From the NCBI GenBank assembly GCA_963674575.2, contig CAXXQT010000002.1, forward strand, positions 124,001 through 188,000: 64,000 bases of DNA, in the 5' to 3' direction. The translations under genes were made by a program, and so were the position numbers. The DNA is from JAAYAY01 sp963674575 (lineage in GTDB: Bacteria > Planctomycetota > Planctomycetia > Pirellulales > Thermoguttaceae). Shown one piece after another: positions 17,203 to 24,228 of this stretch. The notes beneath the pieces are model-generated. The model ran no database searches, had not been told where the DNA came from, and saw only the letters and a list, made by a program, of their open reading frames with translations. Numbering within the stretch: position 1 is the stretch's first letter; each line of letters opens with the position of its first letter.

Positions 17203-18939
17203 TCATAGGGCGTTTTTGTCGATGACGGTGGTGTATACGCCGACGACGTCTTTGATGATGGCGGCTTCGGCGATGTCTTCGTCAGACGTGAATCCGCTGG
17301 ATCCGCCGACCGAGGGTCCCGTCGTGTCGACGGCCCAGTCGGGGCCGGCGAGGGTGACGTAGCGACCGCGGCCGGTCAAGGGGTCGCCAGTGAGATCCGT
17401 GGGGTTTTTTATGGTGAGCGGCGTTCCGTCTGCCTTCTCGGTGATTAGGTCATCGACGGCGAGGACGCGGTACCATTTGCAGACGGTTGGGCGAGTGTAC
17501 ATCACGGTTGAACCGTTACCGACCTGGCGGGATCGATCCAGGCCCTTGAGCATGATCCAGTCGTCTTTCTTGACGTCGAGGTAGCCGGCGGGCCGGGAGG
17601 TATCGCTGTTGGGGACGAAGAGAAGGACGTCGCCGCCGCCGATACCGCTGCTGACCTGGGCGTAGACGGAGCGTTCGCTGATCAGGTCGAGGTTGTCTGC
17701 GTCGTTAATCTCGGTGCCCGTGGGGCAGTAGAAATTGCGATTGTAGAAGATGACGACCGAGACCTCGTAGCGGGTGATTTTGGCGGGATCGACGAGGGGG
17801 ACGACGCTGGTGCTGGACTGGTCGTCATCATCCCAGGTTCCATCGTAGCTGGGTGAAACCAAGGGGGTGAACATGACGGACCAGGTGTAACGCGGTTCGC
17901 TGACGGCGTGCTGGCGGTACTTGTCGGTAGGATCGAAATTATCGCCCACGAGGACAGGATAGGCGGCGTTTTCACTGGGGACGCTGACTACGGCGGGCGC
18001 GGACGTAGTGTTGGCGTAGAGCCATTTCGACATCTGGCGGGGGCGGGCGTTGTCGGCTTCGAGGGAGAAGATGAGTTCGTCGGCCCAGGTGGTGATGCGA
18101 TCGGCAACGGCCTGGCTAATGGGCACGGTAACGCGACGGGCGAGGGCGCGGTCGGGCCAACCGCGGTCGGCCGAGCTTCTCCCGGAGAAGACGAATTCGT
18201 AAGTGGGAGTGGAAGAGGTGTCGTAGCCGGTGTAGGGAAAATGGCGAACGGAATCGATTGTATTGTTGCTGGTGAAGAACAGGGGGTCGAGGAAATAGGT
18301 TTCGCCGTAGACGAGGCCGCCGTTCACGTAGTTGACAGTCCACTCGGGGGTGATGCTGGAATCGAAGTAGGAATCGCGGGTGGTGATGCGAGCGGGGACG
18401 TAGGCGTTGCGCCAATACTGACGCCAGTTTTCGGGCTCACTCCAGCCGCGGATCTGGATGTCGTTGAGAACGGCGCGTCCGCAGGCGGCGCTGCGATCAC
18501 TCTTGGCGGCCTTGACCATGAGGGCGCGGCCGGCGGGAATGACCATGGCGATGCCGAGTAGTCCCGTGGTGAGGACGAAGATCGCCATGAGGACTTCCAT
18601 GAGGGAGATACCCGCACGGGAGGCTGGAGGCTTTAGGCTGGAGGCTGGAGGGTTGGAGGCTGGAGGGTTGGAGGCTGGAGGGTTGGAGTGGGGGGCGTGG
18701 GATGAGGCAATAGGCCCCACCCCGGCCCTCCCCCTCGCTTCGCTGGGGAGGGAGACTGGAGGCTGAAGGCTGGACTGCAACGGGGGGCACTGCTTGCAAG
18801 CAAGCAGTGGCACACGGGGCTCGTGCGTTGTCCGCTTTCCGCTTTCCGCTTTCCGCTTTTGGGCAGGCTGAAGCCTGGACTCCAACGGGGTCCGCTTTCC
18901 GCTTTCCGCTTTCCGCTTTGGGATCAGGGTAGCGATCAT
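17203..18939 (-). CDS. GspI/PilV-type pseudopilin with a repeat-derived leader
   Basis: 578 residues. The prepilin motif SRAG|ISLMEVLMAIFVLTTGLLGIAMV has Gly at -1 and Glu at +5 and the MEVLxAIFVL pattern of GspI/PilV. It starts only at residue 111. The preceding residues translate repeats: two KRKAESGKR blocks, VPLLACKQCP, SLQPP, SLPSEARGRAGVGP and three NPPAS units. The ATG at 18939 lies 2 bp past the gspH-like stop with GGGAG upstream, so translation is probably coupled; no ATG, GTG or TTG is visible in frame close to the prepilin motif. The body resembles other planctomycete pseudopilins and ends without a known domain. Whether a leader of about 110 residues is processed is unknown; a non-standard downstream start is the alternative. 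Confidence 0.75.
   Translation of the reverse strand: MIATLIPKRKAESGKRTPLESRLQPAQKRKAESGKRTTHEPRVPLLACKQCPPLQSSLQPPVSLPSEARGRAGVGPIASSHAPHSNPPASNPPASNPPASSLKPPASRAGISLMEVLMAIFVLTTGLLGIAMVIPAGRALMVKAAKSDRSAACGRAVLNDIQIRGWSEPENWRQYWRNAYVPARITTRDSYFDSSITPEWTVNYVNGGLVYGETYFLDPLFFTSNNTIDSVRHFPYTGYDTSSTPTYEFVFSGRSSADRGWPDRALARRVTVPISQAVADRITTWADELIFSLEADNARPRQMSKWLYANTTSAPAVVSVPSENAAYPVLVGDNFDPTDKYRQHAVSEPRYTWSVMFTPLVSPSYDGTWDDDDQSSTSVVPLVDPAKITRYEVSVVIFYNRNFYCPTGTEINDADNLDLISERSVYAQVSSGIGGGDVLLFVPNSDTSRPAGYLDVKKDDWIMLKGLDRSRQVGNGSTVMYTRPTVCKWYRVLAVDDLITEKADGTPLTIKNPTDLTGDPLTGRGRYVTLAGPDWAVDTTGPSVGGSSGFTSDEDIAEAAIIKDVVGVYTTVIDKNAL
18607..18930. repeat. composite repeat cassette inside the gspI leader
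   Basis: Reading rightwards: GGCTGGA/GGTTGGA heptads (18619-18690), GC-rich palindrome D (18713-18754), GGCTGGA heptads (18757-18778), the 20-bp perfect palindrome E (18789-18808), a CCGCTTT array (18831-18858), a half copy of element H (18863-18887) and a second CCGCTTT array (18891-18918). All are translated on the minus strand as the leader of the GspI-like protein. Confidence 0.85.
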
Positions 18940-18941
18940 TC

Positions 18942-20192
18942 TTAGAGTGCTCCCTTGCTGATTTGTTTCTGTCGGGCGTAGGTGCGCGAGACGTCGAGGG
19001 TGGAGGGGACGTTGACACCGGCGGCGGTTGCGGAGTCGGCGTTGACCTCGGCCGTGGTGACGAAGCCGTTCTGGGGTCCGATGGAGATCCAGAGGTTGGA
19101 GGCGTCCTGCCAGTTGTGGAGTCCGTCGTCGGCGTAGGAGGTTCCATCGGCGTTGAGGCCGGTGCGTTCCCACTTGCCGACCATGAGGAAAATGGGGTTC
19201 ATGACGGAGGTTGCGCCGTAGTTGGCCGTTGCGCTATCCCAATGGTAGACGTGGGAGATGGCGCCGTTGGGGGCGAAGAGGATCATGGGCCCCCGTTGGT
19301 CCGTGGCGGTGATGCAGTCAAAGGCATCGGGAGGGCCGGCGAGGGCGGGGTAGTAGCCGGAATCCGCCAGGTCGATGACCGTGTTTTTGGGGAGGCGAAG
19401 GGGATCGCCGGGAGACGGCTCCGGCTGGCGGAAGAATTGGAAGGTGAGGTCGGCGGACCAGACCGGCCTGCTCGAATAGGTCAGCCTCGTGGGATCGACG
19501 GTGGAGTCGGGAACGAGAGGCCAGGAGAGGCCTCCGAGTTGGCCGACGGGGGCGATGGCGGTGAGGACCTGGGTGTTGATATTAGCGGTGTCGAAGTCGA
19601 TGTAGCCGTCGACGTCGACGGGGATGTCGGCTCCGTCGCTGCTGGCATCCGTGTCCCAGGGATCGTCGACGAGGGTGAACATGGGACCCTGGAAATTGAA
19701 GCGGACCTTGTCGCCCCGTTTGAGGAGGCGACCGCTCAGGCAGGCGGAGGGAAGGGCAATTTTGATGACGAAGTAGTTGATGCTGCCGCTGTTATAGTAG
19801 GTATGCGGTGTGGTACCGTTGTTCATGTAAGTCCAATTTTGGACGCGGAGGCGGGAGTCGGTGAAATCGCCGGCGTAGGGCGGGGGAATTTCTACCATGC
19901 GGAGGACGGTGCAGGTGTCGTCCAGGTAGAGCGAAGTGCCCGAGGTATCGACCTGCTGGAAACGCTCGAGGACGACGCCAACGGGGCGCTGGACAACGAG
20001 GGCGCGGGTTTTGGCCTGGGTGAGGTAGACGTCGATGGCGCGGGCGGCCTCGCGGATGCGCCGACCCTCGGTCATGGGGCGGATGGTGGGGATGGCAAAG
20101 GCGGCCAGGAGCAGCATGATCGTGACGACGACGAGCAGTTCGACGAGCGTCACGGCGCGGCGTACGGGCTGATAGCGATGGGAATCGTTCAT
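18942..20192 (-). CDS. GspH/FimT-type pseudopilin
   Basis: 416 residues. MNDSHRYQPVRRA|VTLVELLVVVTIMLLLAAFAIPTIRPM is a normal short prepilin leader with Ala at -1 and Glu at +5. The next segment EGRRIREAARAIDVYLTQAKTRALVVQRPVGVVLE is characteristic of GspH/FimT minor pseudopilins. The C-terminal two thirds are an extended beta-rich domain without a recognised name. The start ATG overlaps the stop of the upstream gspG-like gene by one base (TGATG), and the stop is 2 bp before the gspI-like start, so three genes are translationally coupled. Unlike both neighbours it has no repeat cassette in the leader, which makes it the useful internal control. Confidence 0.85.
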   Translation of the reverse strand: MNDSHRYQPVRRAVTLVELLVVVTIMLLLAAFAIPTIRPMTEGRRIREAARAIDVYLTQAKTRALVVQRPVGVVLERFQQVDTSGTSLYLDDTCTVLRMVEIPPPYAGDFTDSRLRVQNWTYMNNGTTPHTYYNSGSINYFVIKIALPSACLSGRLLKRGDKVRFNFQGPMFTLVDDPWDTDASSDGADIPVDVDGYIDFDTANINTQVLTAIAPVGQLGGLSWPLVPDSTVDPTRLTYSSRPVWSADLTFQFFRQPEPSPGDPLRLPKNTVIDLADSGYYPALAGPPDAFDCITATDQRGPMILFAPNGAISHVYHWDSATANYGATSVMNPIFLMVGKWERTGLNADGTSYADDGLHNWQDASNLWISIGPQNGFVTTAEVNADSATAAGVNVPSTLDVSRTYARQKQISKGAL

Positions 20193-21364
20193 CAGTTCAT
20201 CCCCAGCGTGTGGTTGGTGATGTTGTCGAGGTGGTCGCCGGTGCCGTCGGGAAGGCCGACTTCGCGGCCCTCGTTGTAGATATTCGCGTAAGTTGTCCGG
20301 CCCATGTCGATGTTAATTCCAGACTTTTTGTCGGGCCCTTTGGAGTAGATCAGGGGCACCAGGCGAAAGGCCAATTTATCGGCGCGGCGCGAGTCAAACT
20401 CAGAGTGGTCCGCGTCGGCGTCGCCGGACATGAGGTCGGAGACCTCGTAGTAGCAGGTGGGCCAGCGGAGGAAGCGGATGGGCTCGCCCCAGGCGTCGAT
20501 GAACTCGGGGAAGCCGTCTTCGTCGGTGTCGCCGATCTCATTGGGCTGGAACTGCTCGATAGCCTCGCGATCGCCGCAGGTGATCCAGATATAGAGGATC
20601 TCGGACGAGGCGGCGTTTTCCGCGGCATCACCCGTCGCCGAGGTGGTGTGGTATCGTTCGGCACAGCGGCGGAAGATGCGTTTTGCCAGGGCGCTGCGTT
20701 CGAGTGCAATCGAGAAGCCGGAAGTGGGCGTCGTGAGCGTTTCTGTCGCATTGATGTCGCCAGAATCGAAGGGGCTTCCCGAAGTTACCATGGGGTTGGC
20801 GACGTCTTCCGCCTTGTCGGGCATCTCCCACTGCTGCAGTTGGCAGAGGACCATGAATTTCAACTCGGCCATCGTCTTGGGCGCCACTCCCTTCGCGCTA
20901 ATGGGGAGTCGGCGGGAGGCGAATTCTTCGTAGCGGGCCTGGACGATGCGGTCGATCTTGGTGATGGTGGCCTGGGTCTTGGCGATGCGAGCGGTCTCGC
21001 GGGCGGAGTAAAGGGCGCCGAGGCTAATGGCCGCCAGCATGCCGATGATGCTGATGACGATGAGCATCTCGGTGAGGGTGAAGGCGGGGCGGTGAGCGGT
21101 GAGCTTTGAGCTATGAGCTGTGAGCTGTGAGCCATGAGCTGTGAGCTGTGAGCTATGGGCCCCACCCCGGCCCTCCCCCTCGCTTCGCTGGGGAGGGAGG
21201 AAAGAGGAGGCTGTAGGCTGGAGGCTGGAGGCTGGAGGGGCAGGCTGAAGGCTGGGCTCCAACGACGGGCACTGCTTGCAAGCAAGCAGTGGCACACGGG
21301 CTTCGGCCGTTGGCTCGATGTCCGTTATCCGCTTTCCGCTTTCCGCTTTCCGCTTTGGATTCAT
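20192..21364 (-). CDS. GspG-like pseudopilin with a repeat-derived leader
   Basis: 390 residues. The prepilin motif HRPA|FTLTEMLIVISIIGMLAAISLGALYSA (Ala at -1, Glu at +5) begins at residue 95. Residues 4-94 translate a repeat cassette: KRKAESGKR, VPLLACKQCP, SLQPAPPASSLQP, LPPQRSEGEGRGG, then three SSQLTAH-type heptapeptides. The ATG at 21364 has GAGGAG 8 bases upstream and I see no usable start between it and the helix. The body has the post-helix segment of GspG proteins (RIAKTQATITKIDRIVQARYEEF) and a DTDEDGFPEFIDAWGEPIRFLRWP stretch like the GspG calcium loop and PWG region. It lies 47 bp after the other gspG-like gene and overlaps gspH by one base. Processing of the long leader is unproven. 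Confidence 0.78.
   Translation of the reverse strand: MNPKRKAESGKRITDIEPTAEARVPLLACKQCPSLEPSLQPAPPASSLQPTASSFLPPQRSEGEGRGGAHSSQLTAHGSQLTAHSSKLTAHRPAFTLTEMLIVISIIGMLAAISLGALYSARETARIAKTQATITKIDRIVQARYEEFASRRLPISAKGVAPKTMAELKFMVLCQLQQWEMPDKAEDVANPMVTSGSPFDSGDINATETLTTPTSGFSIALERSALAKRIFRRCAERYHTTSATGDAAENAASSEILYIWITCGDREAIEQFQPNEIGDTDEDGFPEFIDAWGEPIRFLRWPTCYYEVSDLMSGDADADHSEFDSRRADKLAFRLVPLIYSKGPDKKSGINIDMGRTTYANIYNEGREVGLPDGTGDHLDNITNHTLGMN
21085..21360. repeat. composite repeat cassette inside the gspG-like leader
   Basis: Reading rightwards: TGAGCTK heptads (21090-21157), GC-rich palindrome D (21158-21200), GGCTGGA heptads (21207-21256), palindrome E with perfect arms (21271-21290) and a CCGCTTT array (21327-21357). 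The order and orientation match the gspI cassette except that TGAGCTK replaces GGCTGGA next to the helix. Confidence 0.87.
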
Positions 21365-21410
21365 TTTGGATCTCCTCGGTGGGAGGGAGATTTTTTTGGG
21401 TGGGGGGGCA

Positions 21411-22358
21411 TCAGAGCTCTTTTTGGAGTTCGCCTTCGGCGAAGCTGGTGAGGTTGTCGTAGTCGGCGTCGGTGAGGCCTTCGCCGAGCTTGGAGAAGCG
21501 GAAATCGGGGGCGGTGCCGGTGGAGAATTTGCCGTCGAGTCCGGCGCCGATGACCTGGTATTTTTGGGGAGCCCGCCAGACGCGCTGGTCGGTCGAAGCA
21601 TCGGGGGTGGCGGAGGCGGAGGCGCCGAGGACATTTTCGAGGTAGGGGACGCAGACGCCAGAGCTGGTGGTGTCGTAGGAGAAGGGAGTGAAGGTGGTGC
21701 CGGCGATACGGCCATATTCGAAAGTGCCGGTGCTGTTATCCTTGATGGCACAGAAATAGACGTAGGGGCTGACGGGCTGGATTCTGGGCTGCTGGAGTTG
21801 GAGGGTGGGGCTGCCTGAGGCATCCAACATGCGGGCGGGATCGAAGTCGTAATAAACCCTGCCACGAGGTTCGCCGCTCTTGAACGGATTGCTGGGATCT
21901 TCGCTGAAGCCGCTGGGCTTGCCGCTGGAATCGAGGGGACCGCCGAGCCAGAAGACGAGGGCGGTGGAGGGGTTGAGTTCGGTGGCGCCGGGGCCGGCGG
22001 TCAGGCCGCATTTGGTCTGAAAATCCGCCCAATCGGCAAGCCGGAGGCGGGGGAATCGCTTGCGCATGTGGATGAGAACGCGGCTGCGGGCGGCATCGCC
22101 GAGGGCGTTTCCGAGAGGCAGGTCGCAGAAGGCGAAGTCGGGGGGGTATTCGCCGATTTCGGTCTTGTAGTTTTCGAGGGAGATTTTGAGTTGGCCGATT
22201 TCGGCGAGGATGGTGGCGCGGCGAGCGGCCTTGATGGCGGAGATGGCGCCGCCGACCACGAGGCCGGAGAGGATGCCGATGATGACGATGACGGTGAGCA
22301 TTTCGACGAGGGTGAAGCCGCCGCGGCGAGCGGGGCGGGACTTATGGGAGGCGATCAT
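21411..22358 (-). CDS. GspG-like major pseudopilin
   Basis: 315 residues. MIASHKSRPARRGG|FTLVEMLTVIVIIGILSGLVVGG is a standard short prepilin leader with Gly at -1 and Glu at +5. It continues AISAIKAARRATILAEIGQLKISLENYKTEIGEYPPDF, the GspG signature in which the helix is followed by a short-chain 'ALxxYxxDxGxYP' segment. The C-terminal half has a planctomycete-type beta region ending ELQKEL. AAGGAGTC lies about 5 bases before the ATG. A repeat cassette lies just upstream of the start, outside the gene, in contrast with the gspI-, gspK- and second gspG-like genes. It is likely to be the main pseudopilin subunit of the operon. Confidence 0.85.
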   Translation of the reverse strand: MIASHKSRPARRGGFTLVEMLTVIVIIGILSGLVVGGAISAIKAARRATILAEIGQLKISLENYKTEIGEYPPDFAFCDLPLGNALGDAARSRVLIHMRKRFPRLRLADWADFQTKCGLTAGPGATELNPSTALVFWLGGPLDSSGKPSGFSEDPSNPFKSGEPRGRVYYDFDPARMLDASGSPTLQLQQPRIQPVSPYVYFCAIKDNSTGTFEYGRIAGTTFTPFSYDTTSSGVCVPYLENVLGASASATPDASTDQRVWRAPQKYQVIGAGLDGKFSTGTAPDFRFSKLGEGLTDADYDNLTSFAEGELQKEL

Positions 22359-22384
22359 GGGAGAGACTCCTTTTGAGCGGAGAG

Positions 22385-22570
22385 AGATTTTAGGCTGGAG
22401 GCTTTAGGCTGTAGGCTGGAGGGATGAAGTGGGAAGCGAGTGGCGACTCGACGGGCGCCACCCCGGCCCTCCCCCTCGCTTCGCTGGGGAGGGAGGAAGA
22501 GGCCTCTCTCGCCTGGCTGGAGAGGGAGGAAGAGGTGTTCCGCTTTCCGCTTTCCACTTTCCGCTTTTCC
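22385..22570. repeat. composite repeat cassette upstream of the gspG-like gene
   Basis: GGCTGGA/GGCTTTA heptads (22390-22423), GC-rich palindrome D (22455-22496) and a CCGCTTT array (22539-22567) follow in the same order as in the gspI and gspG leaders. Here they are in the 373-bp spacer between the gspF and gspG-like genes, ending about 30 bp before the gspG start. No gene is seen in this spacer. Confidence 0.85.
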
Positions 22571-22731
22571 CTGTGCTCTTCCCCGGCGAATGCCCTTGTT
22601 CGACTGGGGATGGCAGAAGCTATTTTCGTGTGGCGGGTGCCAACGGGAGACGGCAGAGGGTTTGCGTCTTTCGTTGGCGTATCGGCCGATCCCGACCGGC
22701 CCGGTGCGGGATCGGCGGCGCCATTTTTTGA

Positions 22732-24057
22732 TCAGGATAGGGACGAAATCAGTTTGATGAGCGGGAGGAACAAGGCGATGACGATGAAGCCGACGGCGAG
22801 GCCGAGGACGATGATGAGGAGGGGTTCCATGAGGGCCATGAGGCCGTCGGTGAGGACGGCGACTTCTTCGTCGTAGGTATCGGCGACCTTGTAGAGCATG
22901 GTGTCGAGTTCACCGGTTTCTTCACCGACGTCGACCATATTGACGACCATGTCGTCGATGACGCGGTTATTGATTTTCATCATGTAGACGAGGGCGCCGA
23001 CAGCGGGGATCCAGAAGGTGAACCAGAAGTGGGTGATGGGGTGGTATCCGGGCTTGGCGTAGTCCTTGAGGGGCTGGGAGATGGTTTCGCCCTCGCGGAT
23101 GGCCTCGTTGGTTTTGCTGAAGAGTTTTTCGAAGACGGCGTTTCCGGAGGTTTCGCGGGTGATGTGGAGCGCTTCGAGGATGGGCACGCCGCTGGTGACG
23201 AGGGTTCCGAGGGTCCGCATGGTTCGGGCGACGATGTTCTTTTCGACGAGTTGCCCGAAGAGCGGCATTTGTATTAAGAAGAGGTGCCAGCCAAAGCGTC
23301 CATGGCTGAATTTACAGGTGAGTTTTATGAACAGCCAGATGCCGATGGGGATGCCCGGGATGAGGTACCAGAAGTTGACGACGCCGTAGGAGACCTTGAT
23401 GAGGATGAGGGTGACGCCAGGCAGTTCGACGCCGAACTCTTCGAAGATTTTTTGGAAGGCGGGCACGATCTTCATCATGATGAAAGTGAGGATACCGGCC
23501 GCGAAGGAGACGACGCAGATAGGATAGATGAGAGCGCTTTTGACTTTGCGTTTGAGAGACTCGGACCGTTCCATGAACTCGGCGAGTCGCTGGAGGATGG
23601 TCTCGAGGGCACCACCGGCCTCACCGGCCTTGATCATGTTGCAGTAGAGGCGGTTGAAGGCCTTGGGCGATTTGGCCATGGCCTCGGAGAGGGTGGAGCC
23701 GGATTCGATTTCTTCGCAGACGTCCATGAGGCAGTTGCGGAGCTGTCCGGGTTTTGCCTGTTGCTGGAGGATTCTGAGGCTGCGGAGGATGGGGAGGCCG
23801 GCGTCCTGGAGGATGGAGAGCTGGCGGGTGAAGGTGGTGAGGGTTTTGGATTTGACCTTGCCGAAGGCGAAAGTTTTTCCGCCCTTTCCGCTCTTTTTCT
23901 GGGCCGCGGCTTTCTTGGCTTTTTTCTCCGTGAGCTTGGTCACGAAGTAGCCCATCTGGCGGATAGTGGCCTGAGCCTCCTCTTCGTTGGTGGCCTCGAT
24001 CACATCTTTAATTTCCTGGCCGGTGGCGTCCATGGCCTCGAATTGGTAGGTCGGCAT
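22732..24057 (-). CDS. gspF: inner-membrane platform protein GspF/PilC
   Basis: 441-residue polytopic membrane protein that anchors the assembly ATPase and drives pseudopilus growth. It has two T2SF domains, about residues 72-195 (FTRQLSILQDAGLPILRSLRIL ... MIKAGEAGGALETIL) and 275-435 (TLGTLVTSGVPILEALHI ... MVDVGEETGELDTML), with hydrophobic segments at about 178-197, 228-246 and 411-432. Residues 332-364 (between ISQPLKD and VIDDMVVNM) hold an unusual insertion with an extra hydrophobic stretch, HFWFTFWIPAVGALVYMM. In standard GspF those two blocks are nearly adjacent, and the protein is about 35 residues longer than usual. Start at 24057. A GGCTGGA array lies about 20 bp upstream. Confidence 0.95.
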   Translation of the reverse strand: MPTYQFEAMDATGQEIKDVIEATNEEEAQATIRQMGYFVTKLTEKKAKKAAAQKKSGKGGKTFAFGKVKSKTLTTFTRQLSILQDAGLPILRSLRILQQQAKPGQLRNCLMDVCEEIESGSTLSEAMAKSPKAFNRLYCNMIKAGEAGGALETILQRLAEFMERSESLKRKVKSALIYPICVVSFAAGILTFIMMKIVPAFQKIFEEFGVELPGVTLILIKVSYGVVNFWYLIPGIPIGIWLFIKLTCKFSHGRFGWHLFLIQMPLFGQLVEKNIVARTMRTLGTLVTSGVPILEALHITRETSGNAVFEKLFSKTNEAIREGETISQPLKDYAKPGYHPITHFWFTFWIPAVGALVYMMKINNRVIDDMVVNMVDVGEETGELDTMLYKVADTYDEEVAVLTDGLMALMEPLLIIVLGLAVGFIVIALFLPLIKLISSLS

Positions 24058-24228
24058 GGCTTTTCCCCTCTGAGTTAGGCTGGAGGCTGGAGGCTGGAGG
24101 TAAGTCCGATGCCAGTCTCGGGTCGCCAGACTGTCCTGTGCTTTCTCGCTTGAGTTTTCCGTTTTGGTCGCTAGACCTCGATGTACTCTTCGGCCTCCAG
24201 CCTTCAGTCTCCGGCCTTCAGCCTCTTC
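24058..24228. repeat. inverted GGCTGGA heptad arrays between the ATPase and gspF
   Basis: Three or four GGCTGGA units at 24076-24101 and a reverse-complement set (CCTCCAGCCTTCAG type) at 24192-24226 face each other across about 90 bp and could pair. The pair fills the spacer between the gspE-like stop and the gspF start. No gene is seen. Confidence 0.75.

Noticed and set aside
17203..21364. Long-leader pseudopilins considered as pseudogenes
   Set aside because: Frames are open through the cassette and body, ribosome-binding sites or coupling are present, and the conserved helix is intact; degradation would show stops or frameshifts.
18607..22570. Tandem repeats considered as CRISPR
   Set aside because: The period is seven bases with no unique spacers, and no cas genes are present.
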